Source: an uncultured Lentibacter sp.
GTDB lineage: Bacteria > Pseudomonadota > Alphaproteobacteria > Rhodobacterales > Rhodobacteraceae
Direction: 5' to 3'
Assembly: GCF_937123735.1 (NCBI RefSeq)
Contig: NZ_CAKZKL010000028.1
Span: 310,001-374,000 of the forward strand
DNA length: 64,000 nt
Shown here: in pieces, positions 9,590-18,520 of the stretch
Numbering within the stretch: position 1 is the first letter of the stretch
How the letters are laid out: each line of letters begins with the position of its first letter
Position numbers and translations under genes: made by a program
Notes under the pieces: generated by a model
What the model was told of the DNA's origin: nothing
Database searches by the model: none
The model's input: the letters and a program-made list of their open reading frames with translations, nothing else

Positions 9590-11215
9590 ATGACCGAGCT
9601 TATCACCGCAAAACAGATGCAAGCCCTGGAGCAGGCGGCGATAGAAGCCGGGCAAGTGAGCGGCCTTGAGCTTATGGAGCGCGCGGGCAAGGGGGTGGTT
9701 GAGGCGATCTTTGAGGAATGGCCCGACCTGGCTTTGACATCACATAGAGCCGTTGTGCTGTGTGGGCCCGGAAACAACGGCGGGGATGGTTTTGTCATCG
9801 CGCGGTTGTTGAAAGAGTGGGGCTGGGAGGTTTTTGCTTTTTTATATGCAAACCCGAACAAGCTGCCGCCGGATGCGCTAGTCAATTTCCACCGTTTTTC
9901 ACAGCTTGGCGTGGTGCACCCTTGGTCTGTGCAGGCCATTCGGGACATATGTATGAATGACAGCGAGCCGACCACTCTTCTTGTGGATGCGCTTTTTGGA
10001 ACGGGGATCTTACGAGACTTGCCGGCGGAAATTGCAGCTCTTCAACAGGAGGGCGTCTTGCCAGAGCAGATCAAGCGGGTGTCCGTTGATCTTCCAAGTG
10101 GGCTTTGTAGCGACAGCGGAAAAACCTATGGCGGCAAAGACAGCGGAGCCTTGCAGAGCGCGCTCACGGTCACCTTTCACACACCAAAGCTCGGCCATTT
10201 TCTGTGTGACCCCAGCCACCCTGATGGCAAGAGCCCATGCACAGACAAGGTGGTTGTGAAAGATATTGGCCTCAAGGGGCCTGCTCCGCGGGAGGGTGTG
10301 ACCCTGCTGCAAGCCCCGGTTGGGCAAAGTCTTGCCAAGAGCCGGGGGCATAAGTATGAGCATGGCCATCTGCTTGTGCTTTCTGGAGGAGCGGGGCGCA
10401 CGGGGGCAGCGAGGCTCGCGGCGCGCGCGGCGGTGCGCGTTGGGGCAGGGCTCGTCACGCTGGGAGTGCCGGCCTCGGCGCAATTGGAAGTGGCCTGCCA
10501 GATCACGGCGATCATGCTGACAAGGGCAGGCACGACAGAGGAGCTGAGCGCGGCGCTTGAAGACAGGCGTATCAACGCGATTTGCCTCGGACCTGGTCTG
10601 GGTCAGCGCCGCGCGCGCGCGCTGGTCCCCCTCGTTCTGGGCCACGCGGGCAAACCCTGCGTTGTGCTGGACGCGGATGGGTTGAGTGCTTTTGAGCACG
10701 ATCCGGAAGCACTTTTTGATCTGTTACATGACAAATGCGTTCTCACACCCCATGCGGGCGAGTTTGGGCGACTTTTTCCCGATCTGGCGGCCAAGATGGA
10801 GGCCAGTGCGCGAGGTGGGGCGTTATATTCCAAAGTGGATGCCGCCCGTGAAGCGGCGCAGCGCGCGGGTTGTGTAATTCTGTTGAAGGGGGCTGATACA
10901 GTTATCGCGCAGGCGGATGGGCGCTGCTCACTCAACGCGGCGCTCTATGAACGCGCGGCGCCTTGGCTTGCAACGGCGGGTGCTGGAGATGTCCTTGCAG
11001 GCTTTATCGCCGGGCTCTTGGCGCGCGGGTTTGCGCCCATGGCGGCGGCTGAGGCGGGGGCATGGCTTCATGTTGCCTGCGCCCTCAGCTTTGGGCCGGG
11101 CTTGATTGCGGAAGATCTCCCCGAGGAGCTCCCCAAGGTCTTGCGGCAGTTTGGCCCTATGCTGCGGTCTTCAAAGGGCACTCAATCGGAGCAAATGCGA
11201 GCTCCAACCCGTTGA
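9590..11215 (+). CDS. nnr: Bifunctional NAD(P)HX epimerase and ADP-dependent dehydratase
   Basis: Repairs hydrated NADH and NADPH. 541 residues. The N-terminal epimerase (YjeF_N) spans about 1-215 with G-P-G-N-N-G-G-D-G-F-V-I-A. The C-terminal ribokinase-like dehydratase spans about 230-520 with D-A-D-G-L, T-P-H-A-G-E-F and the catalytic G-A-G-D-V-L-A-G. Both active sites look intact. It is divergent from glnB (168 bp between starts) and its last 59 bp overlap the convergent Hint-domain gene. Confidence 0.95.
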   Translation: MTELITAKQMQALEQAAIEAGQVSGLELMERAGKGVVEAIFEEWPDLALTSHRAVVLCGPGNNGGDGFVIARLLKEWGWEVFAFLYANPNKLPPDALVNFHRFSQLGVVHPWSVQAIRDICMNDSEPTTLLVDALFGTGILRDLPAEIAALQQEGVLPEQIKRVSVDLPSGLCSDSGKTYGGKDSGALQSALTVTFHTPKLGHFLCDPSHPDGKSPCTDKVVVKDIGLKGPAPREGVTLLQAPVGQSLAKSRGHKYEHGHLLVLSGGAGRTGAARLAARAAVRVGAGLVTLGVPASAQLEVACQITAIMLTRAGTTEELSAALEDRRINAICLGPGLGQRRARALVPLVLGHAGKPCVVLDADGLSAFEHDPEALFDLLHDKCVLTPHAGEFGRLFPDLAAKMEASARGGALYSKVDAAREAAQRAGCVILLKGADTVIAQADGRCSLNAALYERAAPWLATAGAGDVLAGFIAGLLARGFAPMAAAEAGAWLHVACALSFGPGLIAEDLPEELPKVLRQFGPMLRSSKGTQSEQMRAPTR

Positions 11216-11645
11216 CATAAACAACATGCGACGAGTCAAAGTTAAGCTTGAAAAGCTTTAATTTTTGCCGTCCTGTTTCACGCACAGAGCTGCCGTTCAC
11301 CAGCTCTCGTGCGGTAAAAAACGCTTGGTCTTGAGCCGTTGTGGGCCTGTAATTCATGTCTCTGACCAGCAATTTTTGGGTGGCGGCCAATAGGCTATTG
11401 CTGTCTGGCCGGCTCGGGCCCAAGGCTGCGGCCCCAACAAAAACGACATCACACTCAGCCTCGCTAACGTCAACGCTGCGCAAAATGGCCATTCCCGTGT
11501 CACGGGTGATAACGCGATCACCCGGAGTCAGAAACTCAACGGGCAGCGCACCCTCCAGTGTCAAAACAACACTGCCAAGTGGGATACCCGCCGCAGCGGG
11601 CGCAATTTGGACTTGTGCAGACTCTGCTGCTGAAAAGGGCTTCAT
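11157..11645 (-). CDS. Small stand-alone Hint-domain protein, probably inactive
   Basis: 162-residue protein whose middle resembles the Hint_2 (hedgehog/intein) domain common in Rhodobacteraceae: G-S-V-V-L-T-L-E-G-A-L-P-V-E-F-L-T-P-G-D-R-V near residue 22, a block L-L-A-A-T-Q-K-L-L-V-R where family members usually have a histidine, and S-S-H-V-V-Y-V-N-G-L-E near the end. The cysteine or serine that normally opens the domain is absent (G-I-P-L-G-S), so autoprocessing looks unlikely. There is no signal peptide and no attached toxin or repeat domain. The role is unknown. It is convergent with nnr and overlaps its 3' end by 59 bp. Confidence 0.75.
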   Translation of the reverse strand: MKPFSAAESAQVQIAPAAAGIPLGSVVLTLEGALPVEFLTPGDRVITRDTGMAILRSVDVSEAECDVVFVGAAALGPSRPDSNSLLAATQKLLVRDMNYRPTTAQDQAFFTARELVNGSSVRETGRQKLKLFKLNFDSSHVVYVNGLELAFAPIECPLKTAA

Positions 11646-11782
11646 TTTTCACCCGTATGTTTGACTGCCTCAGTTTTTTAACGAGGATAGGGTAACAAGA
11701 TGTAAATGTCGCGATTTTTTGTTTCCTTGCCTGTCGTTTTTTCTCGCAAAGCTGTCAGGCTGCCGCTATACCGCGCCCGGAT

Positions 11783-11866
11783 GCGGGTGTGGCGGAATTG
11801 GTAGACGCACCAGATTTAGGTTCTGGCGCCTATGGCGTGGGGGTTCGAGTCCCTTCACCCGCACCA
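11783..11866 (+). tRNA. tRNA-Leu (UAG anticodon)
   Basis: 84-nt cloverleaf including encoded CCA. The acceptor stem GCGGGTG pairs with CACCCGC, the anticodon loop TTTAGGT carries TAG (reads CUA/CUG), and there is a long variable arm and the T-loop GTTCGAG. Followed by a T-rich stretch. Confidence 0.97.
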
Positions 11867-11962
11867 ATATTCTTTACTTTGAATTTTTTTTGCCGCCCTG
11901 CGCGGAGTTGACTTGCCAAAGATCTGGCCAGGGGCCCGTCACCGGCGCGCCCGGGCGGATAC

Positions 11963-11995
11963 AAAAACGCCGCCCCAAACTGGAGCGGCGTTTCA
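11963..11995 (-). terminator. Terminator downstream of rpmE
   Basis: AAACGCCGC (11965-11973) and GCGGCGTTT (11985-11993) form a 9-bp stem. On the minus strand it is followed by a T-rich run and sits 22 bp after the rpmE stop, ending the trmD-rplS-rpmE run. Confidence 0.8.
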
Positions 11996-12016
11996 TTATG
12001 AACACGGATTGGTGGC

Positions 12017-12238
12017 TTAGAAGCCGAGACCTTCGTATTTCTTTTTGAACTTGGAGACACGGCCGCCCGCATCCATCAGGCGCGCGCCGCCACCGGTCCA
12101 GGCAGGGTGGGCTGACGGATCAATATCAAGCGCGAGCGTGTCGCCTTCTTTGCCCCATGTGGAGCGCATCTTGAGGACCGTGCCATCTGTCATCTTGACG
12201 TCGATGAAGTGGTAATCGGGGTGAATATCTTTTTTCAT
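12017..12238 (-). CDS. rpmE: 50S ribosomal protein L31
   Basis: 73-residue L31 of the large subunit, starting [10 protein letters not shown]. It lacks the paired cysteines of zinc-binding L31, which matches the C-minus type usual in alphaproteobacteria. It follows rplS by 14 bp and is probably co-transcribed, with a terminator 22 bp after the stop. Confidence 0.95.
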   Translation of the reverse strand: MKKDIHPDYHFIDVKMTDGTVLKMRSTWGKEGDTLALDIDPSAHPAWTGGGARLMDAGGRVSKFKKKYEGLGF

Positions 12239-12252
12239 GGTCTCTCTCCCGC

Positions 12253-12630
12253 TTACGCTTCAGCGCGTGGCTTGTAGTTGGTGACTTCGGCGATACGCGC
12301 CGATTTTCCGCGACGTGCGCGCAGATAGTAGAGTTTGGCGCGGCGCACACGGCCACGGCGCACAACTGTGATCTCGTCAATGTTTGTCGAGTGGAGGGGG
12401 AAAACCCGCTCAACACCTTCGCCAAAGCTGATCTTGCGCACGGTGAACGAGCCGTCAATGCCCTTGCCGTTTTTGCGGCTGATGCAGACGCCTTCATAGT
12501 TCTGGACACGCGTGCGCGTGCCTTCGGTTACTTTGAAGCCCACACGAATGGTGTCGCCTGCTTTAAAGTCAGGGATTGTTTTGCCGAGCTGAGCAATTTG
12601 CTCCGCTTCGATTTCTCTCAGAAGGTCCAT
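12253..12630 (-). CDS. rplS: 50S ribosomal protein L19
   Basis: 125-residue L19, at the bridge between ribosomal subunits. It shows [19 protein letters not shown] and [10 protein letters not shown] placed the start at the ATG at 12630 with AGGAG in front; an open frame reaching 12807 adds a non-conserved tail. The 224-bp gap to trmD holds no gene I can support and probably contains an rplS leader or promoter. Confidence 0.97.
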   Translation of the reverse strand: MDLLREIEAEQIAQLGKTIPDFKAGDTIRVGFKVTEGTRTRVQNYEGVCISRKNGKGIDGSFTVRKISFGEGVERVFPLHSTNIDEITVVRRGRVRRAKLYYLRARRGKSARIAEVTNYKPRAEA

Positions 12631-12854
12631 TGACCATCTCCTATTTTGCTCGCGGTTTTCTCCACGAAGTTTTGGCGCGTCCCATAGCTCCGTGTCTTCG
12701 GTCGGGCCGTTTGAGGCGCCCGCAGGAGAGTAGGCCGACATTGCTTGTCGTATGAGTGTGTTGCAAGGCGCTGAAGAAGGCGCATAACACAAGTAGCCCA
12801 GAGCCACAAAAGTGATTCCAGACGTGGGCCTTCTAGGCTTGAAAACACTTCAGA

Positions 12855-13661
12855 TCAAGGCTTATCGACAGTTTTTGCATTCTGCAGCGCTTGCCACATG
12901 TCCGGGCGTCGCGCCTGTGTGAGCTCTTGAGACATTTTGCTGCGCCACTTGGCAATTTCCCCATGGTGTCCAGACATGAGCACCTCGGGAATGGGGTGTC
13001 CCTCCCAGTCGGCTGGTTTGGTATATTGGGGATGTTCCAGAAGGCCGTTTGAGTGGCTCTCTTCCTCTGTGCTCTGGGCATTGCCGAGCACCCCCGGAAT
13101 AAGGCGCACGGTCGCGTCCAGAAGGGCCTGAGCCGCGATTTCCCCGCCGGTCAAAACATAATCCCCCAGCGACGCCTCGACCACGCCATAGTGGTCCAGC
13201 ACGCGTTGGTCGACACCCTCAAAACGGCCACAAAGCAAGGTGGCGCCGGGCCCGGCGGCAAGGCTTTTGGCCATATTTTGGGTGAAGGGTTTGCCCCTTG
13301 GACTCATATAAATCAGGGGAAGGCGGGTTTGCGCGCGCTGGCGAGCCGCCTCGATTGCCGCACCAACGACATCGGCGCGCAAAACCATACCCGCGCCGCC
13401 GCCGGCAGGGGTGTCATCCACATTGCGGTGTTTGCCGATCCCGAAGGGGCGCAGATCAATCGCATCCAGCTGCCAGAGACCGTCCTTCAGCGCCTTGCCT
13501 GTCAGGCTCTGGCCCAGAACGCCGGGAAAGGCATCGGGAAACAGCGTTATGACCTGCGCGGTCCAGACATTGGCGAGCTGCTCGTCTTCCATCAAGGCCC
13601 GTGGCTTGAGAGACGGGCGGATCGCTTTGCGGCCATGGGATTTGCTGGGTGTATCGCTCAT
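12855..13661 (-). CDS. trmD: tRNA (guanine-N1-)-methyltransferase TrmD
   Basis: Makes m1G37 in tRNAs reading C- or G-starting codons, preventing +1 frameshifts. SPOUT-fold knot residues are clear: S-P-R-G-K-P-F-T-Q near 120, C-G-R-F-E-G-V-D near 143, and G-D-Y-V-L-T-G-G-E. 268 residues, about 30 longer at the N-terminus than the usual start (W-T-A-Q-V-I-T-L-F-P-D); an internal ATG at codon 24 is an alternative. The usual neighbours rpsP and rimM are not next to it here; it follows the protease gene by 9 bp. Confidence 0.96.
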   Translation of the reverse strand: MSDTPSKSHGRKAIRPSLKPRALMEDEQLANVWTAQVITLFPDAFPGVLGQSLTGKALKDGLWQLDAIDLRPFGIGKHRNVDDTPAGGGAGMVLRADVVGAAIEAARQRAQTRLPLIYMSPRGKPFTQNMAKSLAAGPGATLLCGRFEGVDQRVLDHYGVVEASLGDYVLTGGEIAAQALLDATVRLIPGVLGNAQSTEEESHSNGLLEHPQYTKPADWEGHPIPEVLMSGHHGEIAKWRSKMSQELTQARRPDMWQALQNAKTVDKP

Positions 13662-13670
13662 GGCAGTGGC

Positions 13671-14246
13671 TTAGCGCTCAAGGCGCAGCATGTCACGCGT
13701 GATAATGATTTTCTCAAAGCGCCGCAGGTAGCTCATACCCAGCAGGGAGCCTTTGAGCACGCCTTCGTTCACATAGGCGCGCACATTTGTGTCAACAAGG
13801 CCGTCCACATCAAAGCGTTCCAACACCACCGGAGCGATTCGCACGCTGCCATTGGCCGTGTTGGCCGTTTGAATATAGGCAAGCGTCTCAAGCCTCAGCC
13901 CTGCGCGCGCGGCGTCGTCCTGGCTGAGCACAATGCCGGTGGCACCGGTATCTACCACAAAACGAATATCAGCGCCGTTTACCTTGGCGTTGAGATAATA
14001 ATGGCCATTGGCCTCGCGCGGCAGTTCGATAGTGCCGGAGGAAACTGTAACGCTCTGAGTGTTACGAAAAGGTGAAACCAGCGTCTCGCCGAAGCTGTAG
14101 ACGCCCAGAGCGATGGCCAGAACCAGAACCCACCGCAGCATTTCCTGCCCCAAAGGCGAGAGCTGCGCGCGCTTGGGCCAGAGGCGCCAAACAGCGAGCA
14201 GGGCAATAACCAGCGCAAGAACGAGAAGGCCAGCCCAAAGCTCCAT
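13671..14246 (-). CDS. Membrane-anchored retropepsin-like aspartic protease (TIGR02281 type)
   Basis: 191 residues with two N-terminal membrane helices (about 3-22 and 37-55) and a clan AA aspartic protease domain whose active-site motif is V-D-T-G-A-T near residue 107, followed by I-V-L-S. Only one catalytic Asp motif is present, so it should act as a dimer, with the domain in the periplasm. Substrate unknown. It starts 3 bp after the MarC stop and ends 9 bp before trmD, so it sits within one leftward transcription unit. Confidence 0.85.
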   Translation of the reverse strand: MELWAGLLVLALVIALLAVWRLWPKRAQLSPLGQEMLRWVLVLAIALGVYSFGETLVSPFRNTQSVTVSSGTIELPREANGHYYLNAKVNGADIRFVVDTGATGIVLSQDDAARAGLRLETLAYIQTANTANGSVRIAPVVLERFDVDGLVDTNVRAYVNEGVLKGSLLGMSYLRRFEKIIITRDMLRLER

Positions 14247-14249
14247 AGT

Positions 14250-14882
14250 CTAGCCGCCTGTTGCAAAGCCAAAGGCGCTGAGCCCGTCCAGAACGAATTG
14301 CACCGCAAGGGCCGCCAGCAACATGCCCAAAAGGCGGGTGGCCACGTTGATGCCTGTTTTGCCAAGTGCGCGCTCCAGAAGATTGGAGGCCTGAAGCGAC
14401 AAGAACACCACGAACAAGACCACAGCAACCATGCCAAGCACTGTAAAAGTGCCCGTTATTCCGGGCACTTGACCCGCCAGAAGAATGACCGTTGCAATTG
14501 CCCCGGGGCCGGCCAGAAGTGGCACGGCAAGTGGAAAGACCGAGGGATCATGGCTTGGGTCCGGCTCGTCCGAGGCCTGATCTTCGCGCCGCTTTGTGCG
14601 CCGCTCAAAGAGCATTTCGAGCGCTGTGAGAAACAGCAGGATGCCACCGGCCACACGGAAGGCGGGCATGGAAATGCCGATGAAATGCATTAGCGCTTCG
14701 CCAAAAACCGTAAAGGCGGCAAGGATGAAGAAGGCGACAAGACAGGCGCGCAGGGCAATGCGGCGCCGTGCGGCGGTGGGTGTGCCTTGGGTGAGGGTTG
14801 CAAATATCGGGGTGAGGGCGATCGGGTCGATGATCACAAACAGTGTGGCAAAGGCCGAGATAACGAAGGCTGTGGTGATCAT
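14250..14882 (-). CDS. MarC-family integral membrane protein
   Basis: 210 residues with about six hydrophobic helices and the family start (F-V-I-S-A-F-A-T-L-F-V-I-I-D-P). MarC proteins were once linked to antibiotic resistance, but their function is unsettled. An acidic loop (residues about 96-112, E-P-D-P-S-H-D-P) divides two three-helix repeats. Its ATG overlaps the ABC-F stop as ATGA, so translation is coupled. Confidence 0.88.
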   Translation of the reverse strand: MITTAFVISAFATLFVIIDPIALTPIFATLTQGTPTAARRRIALRACLVAFFILAAFTVFGEALMHFIGISMPAFRVAGGILLFLTALEMLFERRTKRREDQASDEPDPSHDPSVFPLAVPLLAGPGAIATVILLAGQVPGITGTFTVLGMVAVVLFVVFLSLQASNLLERALGKTGINVATRLLGMLLAALAVQFVLDGLSAFGFATGG

Positions 14883-16729
14883 GTTTCGGCCTCCTCAAGC
14901 TTGGCGAGGGCTGCTTCCCAGAGCGATTCTGCACGTTTGAGGGCAACTTTCAACTCGCCGTCTTTGCGGCGCAGCTCGGGAACGGCGTGTTTGCGCTCAG
15001 AATAGAGCGTCGGATCGGCCAGCATTTCGTCCATTCGGGCGCGCATTCTTTCAAGCTTTTCAACGCGCTCTTCGCATTTGCGCACCTCAGCGCGCAGCTC
15101 CAGAAGCGACAGGCGCGGCGCGCGTTTGGGCTTGGCGGGCTTTTGCGCCTGAATATTTTTTTCAGATTTTTTTTCAGGCGCGCCGAGCAGCAAGGCGCGG
15201 TAGCTTTCAAGGTCCCCCTCATAGGGCTTCACGGCCCCATCTTTGACGAGCCAGAGGCGGTCGGCCACGAGGCCAAGCAGGTGCATGTCGTGGCTGACGA
15301 GAATAACCGCGCCCGTGTAGGCGGTGAGCGCTTCCACCAGCGCTTCGCGGCTTTCGATATCAAGGTGGTTGGTTGGCTCATCGAGGATGAGCAAATGCGG
15401 CGCATCCAACGTGGCCAGCATGAGCGAAAGGCGGGCCTTTTGGCCGCCGGAAAGCTTGCCCACGAGGGTTTCGGCCTGCTCAGCACCAATGCCAAAGCCC
15501 CCAAGCCGCGCGCGCAGGCGGGCGGGCGTTTCAGAGGGGCGCAGGCGGCGGATGTGATCTATCGGGGTTTCGTCGATGAAAAGCTCATCGACCTGATGCT
15601 GCGCAAAGAAACCGACCCGCAGCTTTGAGGAGGTGACCATCTGGCCGCGCATCAGCTCAAGCCGGCCCGAGAGCAGCTTTGAGAGCGTAGACTTGCCCTC
15701 GCCGTTGCGGCCCAGAAGCGCGATACGGTCGTCTTGGTCAATGCGCAGATCAAGATTTGACAGGATCGCCTTGCCATCATAGCCCACAGCGCCACCCTCG
15801 ACGCGGATGATGGGTGGAGAAAGCTCTTCGGGCGAGGGGAAGGTGAAGCGCTTGAGCGCCGCTTCCTTGGGGGTGGTGATGGGCTTGAGCTTGGCAATGG
15901 CCTTGATGCGCGACTGGGCTTGAACGGCCTTGGACGCCTTGGCGCGGAAGCGGTCCACAAAGCTTTGCAAATGCGCTTTGCGGGCTTCGATCTTGCGGTT
16001 CTCGGATTCGGCCACGGCAAGGCGCGCGGCGCGGGTCTCGGCAAACGTGTCGTAGTTGCCTTGGTAGAGCGTGAGTTTCTTGTCTTCCAGATGCAGGATC
16101 GCGCCCACGGCCCGGTTGAGCAACCCGCGGTCGTGGCTCACGATGAGCACGGTGTGGGGGTATTTTGCCAGATAGCTCTCAAGCCAGAGCGCGCCTTCGA
16201 GGTCGAGGTAGTTTGTCGGCTCATCGAGCAACAAAAGGTCTGGCTCAGAAAACAGAACCGCCGCCAGAGCCACCCGCATCCGCCAACCACCGGAGAAGGC
16301 GGAGCAGGGTTGGTGCATCTCTTCGGCCGTGAAGCCAAGGCCCCGCAGGATGGTGGAGGCGCGCGCCTCGGCGCTCCAGGCGTCGATGTCGGCCAGGCGT
16401 GTCTGCACTTCGGCAATGCGAGCCGGATCTGTGCTTTTGTCTGCCAGAAGGGTGGCGCGCTCGGTATCGGCGGCCAGCACGGTGTTGAGCAGCGACACCT
16501 CGTTGCCGGGCACTTCCTGTGCCACGCCACCGATGCGCGCGCGGCTCGGTAGGCTGAAAGAGCCGGTGTCGAGCGGCAGCTCGCCACGGATGACGCGAAA
16601 GAGCGTTGTCTTGCCCGTGCCGTTGCGGCCCACAAGGCCAACTTTGTGGCCTGTCGGAATGGAGACGGAGGCATCTTCAATGAGAAGGCGGCCCGCGACG
16701 GAGTAGGATATGTTTTCAAGCTTGAGCAT
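14879..16729 (-). CDS. ABC-F family ATPase
   Basis: 616-residue soluble protein with two ABC ATPase domains and no membrane segment. The first has G-R-N-G-T-G-K-T-T near 35 and S-G-G-W-R-M-R; the second has G-R-N-G-E-G-K-S-T near 340 and L-S-G-G-Q-K-A-R-L-S. The inter-domain linker (R-F-R-A-K-A-S-K) and a charged C-terminal coiled coil (about 545-616) fit the ABC-F translation factors that act at the ribosomal E site. The closest subgroup cannot be settled by eye. It heads the leftward cluster that includes trmD and two ribosomal proteins. Confidence 0.93.
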   Translation of the reverse strand: MLKLENISYSVAGRLLIEDASVSIPTGHKVGLVGRNGTGKTTLFRVIRGELPLDTGSFSLPSRARIGGVAQEVPGNEVSLLNTVLAADTERATLLADKSTDPARIAEVQTRLADIDAWSAEARASTILRGLGFTAEEMHQPCSAFSGGWRMRVALAAVLFSEPDLLLLDEPTNYLDLEGALWLESYLAKYPHTVLIVSHDRGLLNRAVGAILHLEDKKLTLYQGNYDTFAETRAARLAVAESENRKIEARKAHLQSFVDRFRAKASKAVQAQSRIKAIAKLKPITTPKEAALKRFTFPSPEELSPPIIRVEGGAVGYDGKAILSNLDLRIDQDDRIALLGRNGEGKSTLSKLLSGRLELMRGQMVTSSKLRVGFFAQHQVDELFIDETPIDHIRRLRPSETPARLRARLGGFGIGAEQAETLVGKLSGGQKARLSLMLATLDAPHLLILDEPTNHLDIESREALVEALTAYTGAVILVSHDMHLLGLVADRLWLVKDGAVKPYEGDLESYRALLLGAPEKKSEKNIQAQKPAKPKRAPRLSLLELRAEVRKCEERVEKLERMRARMDEMLADPTLYSERKHAVPELRRKDGELKVALKRAESLWEAALAKLEEAET

Positions 16730-16833
16730 GGCAGCGCCTTAGCAGAGGCTTTGGCCCCTTGCCAGAGCCGAAGCGCTTGTGAGTGCTGACAAAGAGGCGT
16801 AACGCTGCATAGGCCGAACACAGGTTAACAAAC

Positions 16834-18012
16834 ATGCCCGCCCGTCAGCCCAAACTTATCACGCTTATCCTGCTTACCTCGATTTCGGTCTTGTCGCTCA
16901 ACATGTTTCTGCCCTCGCTGGCGCAGATGTCAGAGAGCTTTGGGGTGAGCTATGCCGTGATCTCGATTGCCGTGGGCGGCTATATGGCCGTCTCTTCGGT
17001 GTTGCAGATCATCATCGGGCCGCTCTCGGACCTTTACGGGCGCAGGCCGGTGATCCTTGTGAGCATGGCCCTTTTCGCGCTGGCCTCTTTGGGCTGCTAT
17101 CTGGCCAGTGACGTCTGGGTGTTTCTGGCCTTCCGGATGCTGCAAGGCGCGGTGATCTCGGGGCTGGTGCTGAGCCGTGCTGTGGTGCGCGATATTGCCC
17201 CGCCAGAGGAAGCTGCGCGGCTTTTGGGGGTGATTGGCACAGCGATGGCGCTTGCGCCCCTGATGGGGCCAGTGCTGGGGGGCTTTCTCGGCGAGACCTT
17301 CGGCTGGCGGGCCAGTTTTGCCGCCTATGGCCTGATGGGGGTGTTGATGCTCGTCCTGAGCTGGAAAGACCTGAGCGAGACGAACCTGACCCCCTCCAAG
17401 AGCTTTACGGCGCAGTTCCGAGCCTACCCAGAACTTTTCCAAAGCCGGCTCTTCTGGGCCTATTGCCTCTGTCTTGTGGGCTCCATTGGCGGGTTTTACG
17501 CCTTTTTGGGCGGTGCTGCGCTTGTGGGCGAGGGGGTTTTCGGGCTCACGCCTTCACAGCTTGGGTTTGGCATCGGCTCGATCTCGGCGGGCTTTATGCT
17601 GGGCAATTTTCTGACAGGGGTGCTTTCGGGGCGGGTGAGCATGTGGCAGCTGATGCTGGCCGGGCGGCTCTCGGCGACCTTTGGGCCGCTCATCATCATC
17701 GGTGTGATGGCGCTGGGGGCGATGAATTTCTGGGTGATGTTTGCCGGGGCTACTTTTGTGGGGCTTGGCAACGGGCTGACGCTGCCTGCGGCCAATGCGG
17801 GGGTGATGTCGGTCAATCCGCAGCTGGCGGGCAGTGCCTCGGGGCTTTCGGGCGCGATCACGATCCTTGGCGGAGCCGGGGCGACGGCGCTGACGGGCGC
17901 TTTGGCGGCTGGCCCACTGGGCGCCTATGTGTTGCTTGGCCTGATGGCGGCGAGCTCGGGGTTGGGGCTTCTGGCTGTGCTCTGGATTGGGCGGCTGGAG
18001 CGCGTTCAATAG
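16834..18012 (+). CDS. Bcr/CflA-family multidrug efflux MFS transporter
   Basis: 392 residues with twelve predicted helices. The MFS signature between helices 2 and 3 is G-P-L-S-D-L-Y-G-R-R-P. The drug:H+ antiporter (12-helix) motif C is visible as A-P-L-M-G-P-V-L-G-G near residue 135. The overall pattern matches Bcr/CflA proteins (bicyclomycin, chloramphenicol, sulfonamide export). It is divergent from the ABC-F gene with 104 bp between starts. The actual substrate cannot be told from sequence. Confidence 0.88.
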   Translation: MPARQPKLITLILLTSISVLSLNMFLPSLAQMSESFGVSYAVISIAVGGYMAVSSVLQIIIGPLSDLYGRRPVILVSMALFALASLGCYLASDVWVFLAFRMLQGAVISGLVLSRAVVRDIAPPEEAARLLGVIGTAMALAPLMGPVLGGFLGETFGWRASFAAYGLMGVLMLVLSWKDLSETNLTPSKSFTAQFRAYPELFQSRLFWAYCLCLVGSIGGFYAFLGGAALVGEGVFGLTPSQLGFGIGSISAGFMLGNFLTGVLSGRVSMWQLMLAGRLSATFGPLIIIGVMALGAMNFWVMFAGATFVGLGNGLTLPAANAGVMSVNPQLAGSASGLSGAITILGGAGATALTGALAAGPLGAYVLLGLMAASSGLGLLAVLWIGRLERVQ

Positions 18013-18086
18013 CGCTTTTCAAAGCACAAAGCCCGTGGTAGCAGGGCGCAAATTTAACTTTTCCAATGCAACAGGAGCCTAAACCC

Positions 18087-18509
18087 ATGGCCATTCAACG
18101 CACCTTCTCGATCATCAAACCCGACGCCACAAAGCGCAACCTCACAGGCAAGATCATTGCCAAGTTTGAGGAAGCCGGCCTGCGCGTTGTGGCGTCAAAG
18201 CGTATCCAGCTGACACTGGCGCAAGCGCAGCAGTTTTATGGTGTGCATTCTGAGCGCCCCTTCTTTGGCGAGCTGTGCGAATTCATGATTTCCGAGCCAA
18301 TCGTGGTTCAGGTTCTGGAAGGCGAAGACGCCATCGCGAAAAACCGTGAAGTCATGGGCGCAACCAACCCTGCCGAAGCGGCAGACGGCACGATCCGCAA
18401 GGAATTCGCGCTGTCCATCGGTGAGAACTCCGTGCACGGCTCAGACGCGCCGGAGACAGCGGCTGAAGAGATTGCCTTCTTCTTCTCAGGTCTTGAGCTG
18501 GTCGGCTAA
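18087..18509 (+). CDS. ndk: Nucleoside diphosphate kinase
   Basis: 140 residues; balances NTP pools by transferring the gamma phosphate through a histidine. The phosphohistidine motif is N-S-V-H-G-S-D near 115, and the N-terminal T-F-S-I-I-K-P-D-A is typical. The ATG at 18087 lies after AGGAG; an in-frame ATG at 18066 would add seven unconserved residues. A hairpin with a T-rich tail follows 47 bp after the stop. Confidence 0.97.
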   Translation: MAIQRTFSIIKPDATKRNLTGKIIAKFEEAGLRVVASKRIQLTLAQAQQFYGVHSERPFFGELCEFMISEPIVVQVLEGEDAIAKNREVMGATNPAEAADGTIRKEFALSIGENSVHGSDAPETAAEEIAFFFSGLELVG

Positions 18510-18520
18510 GCAGCCAACGG

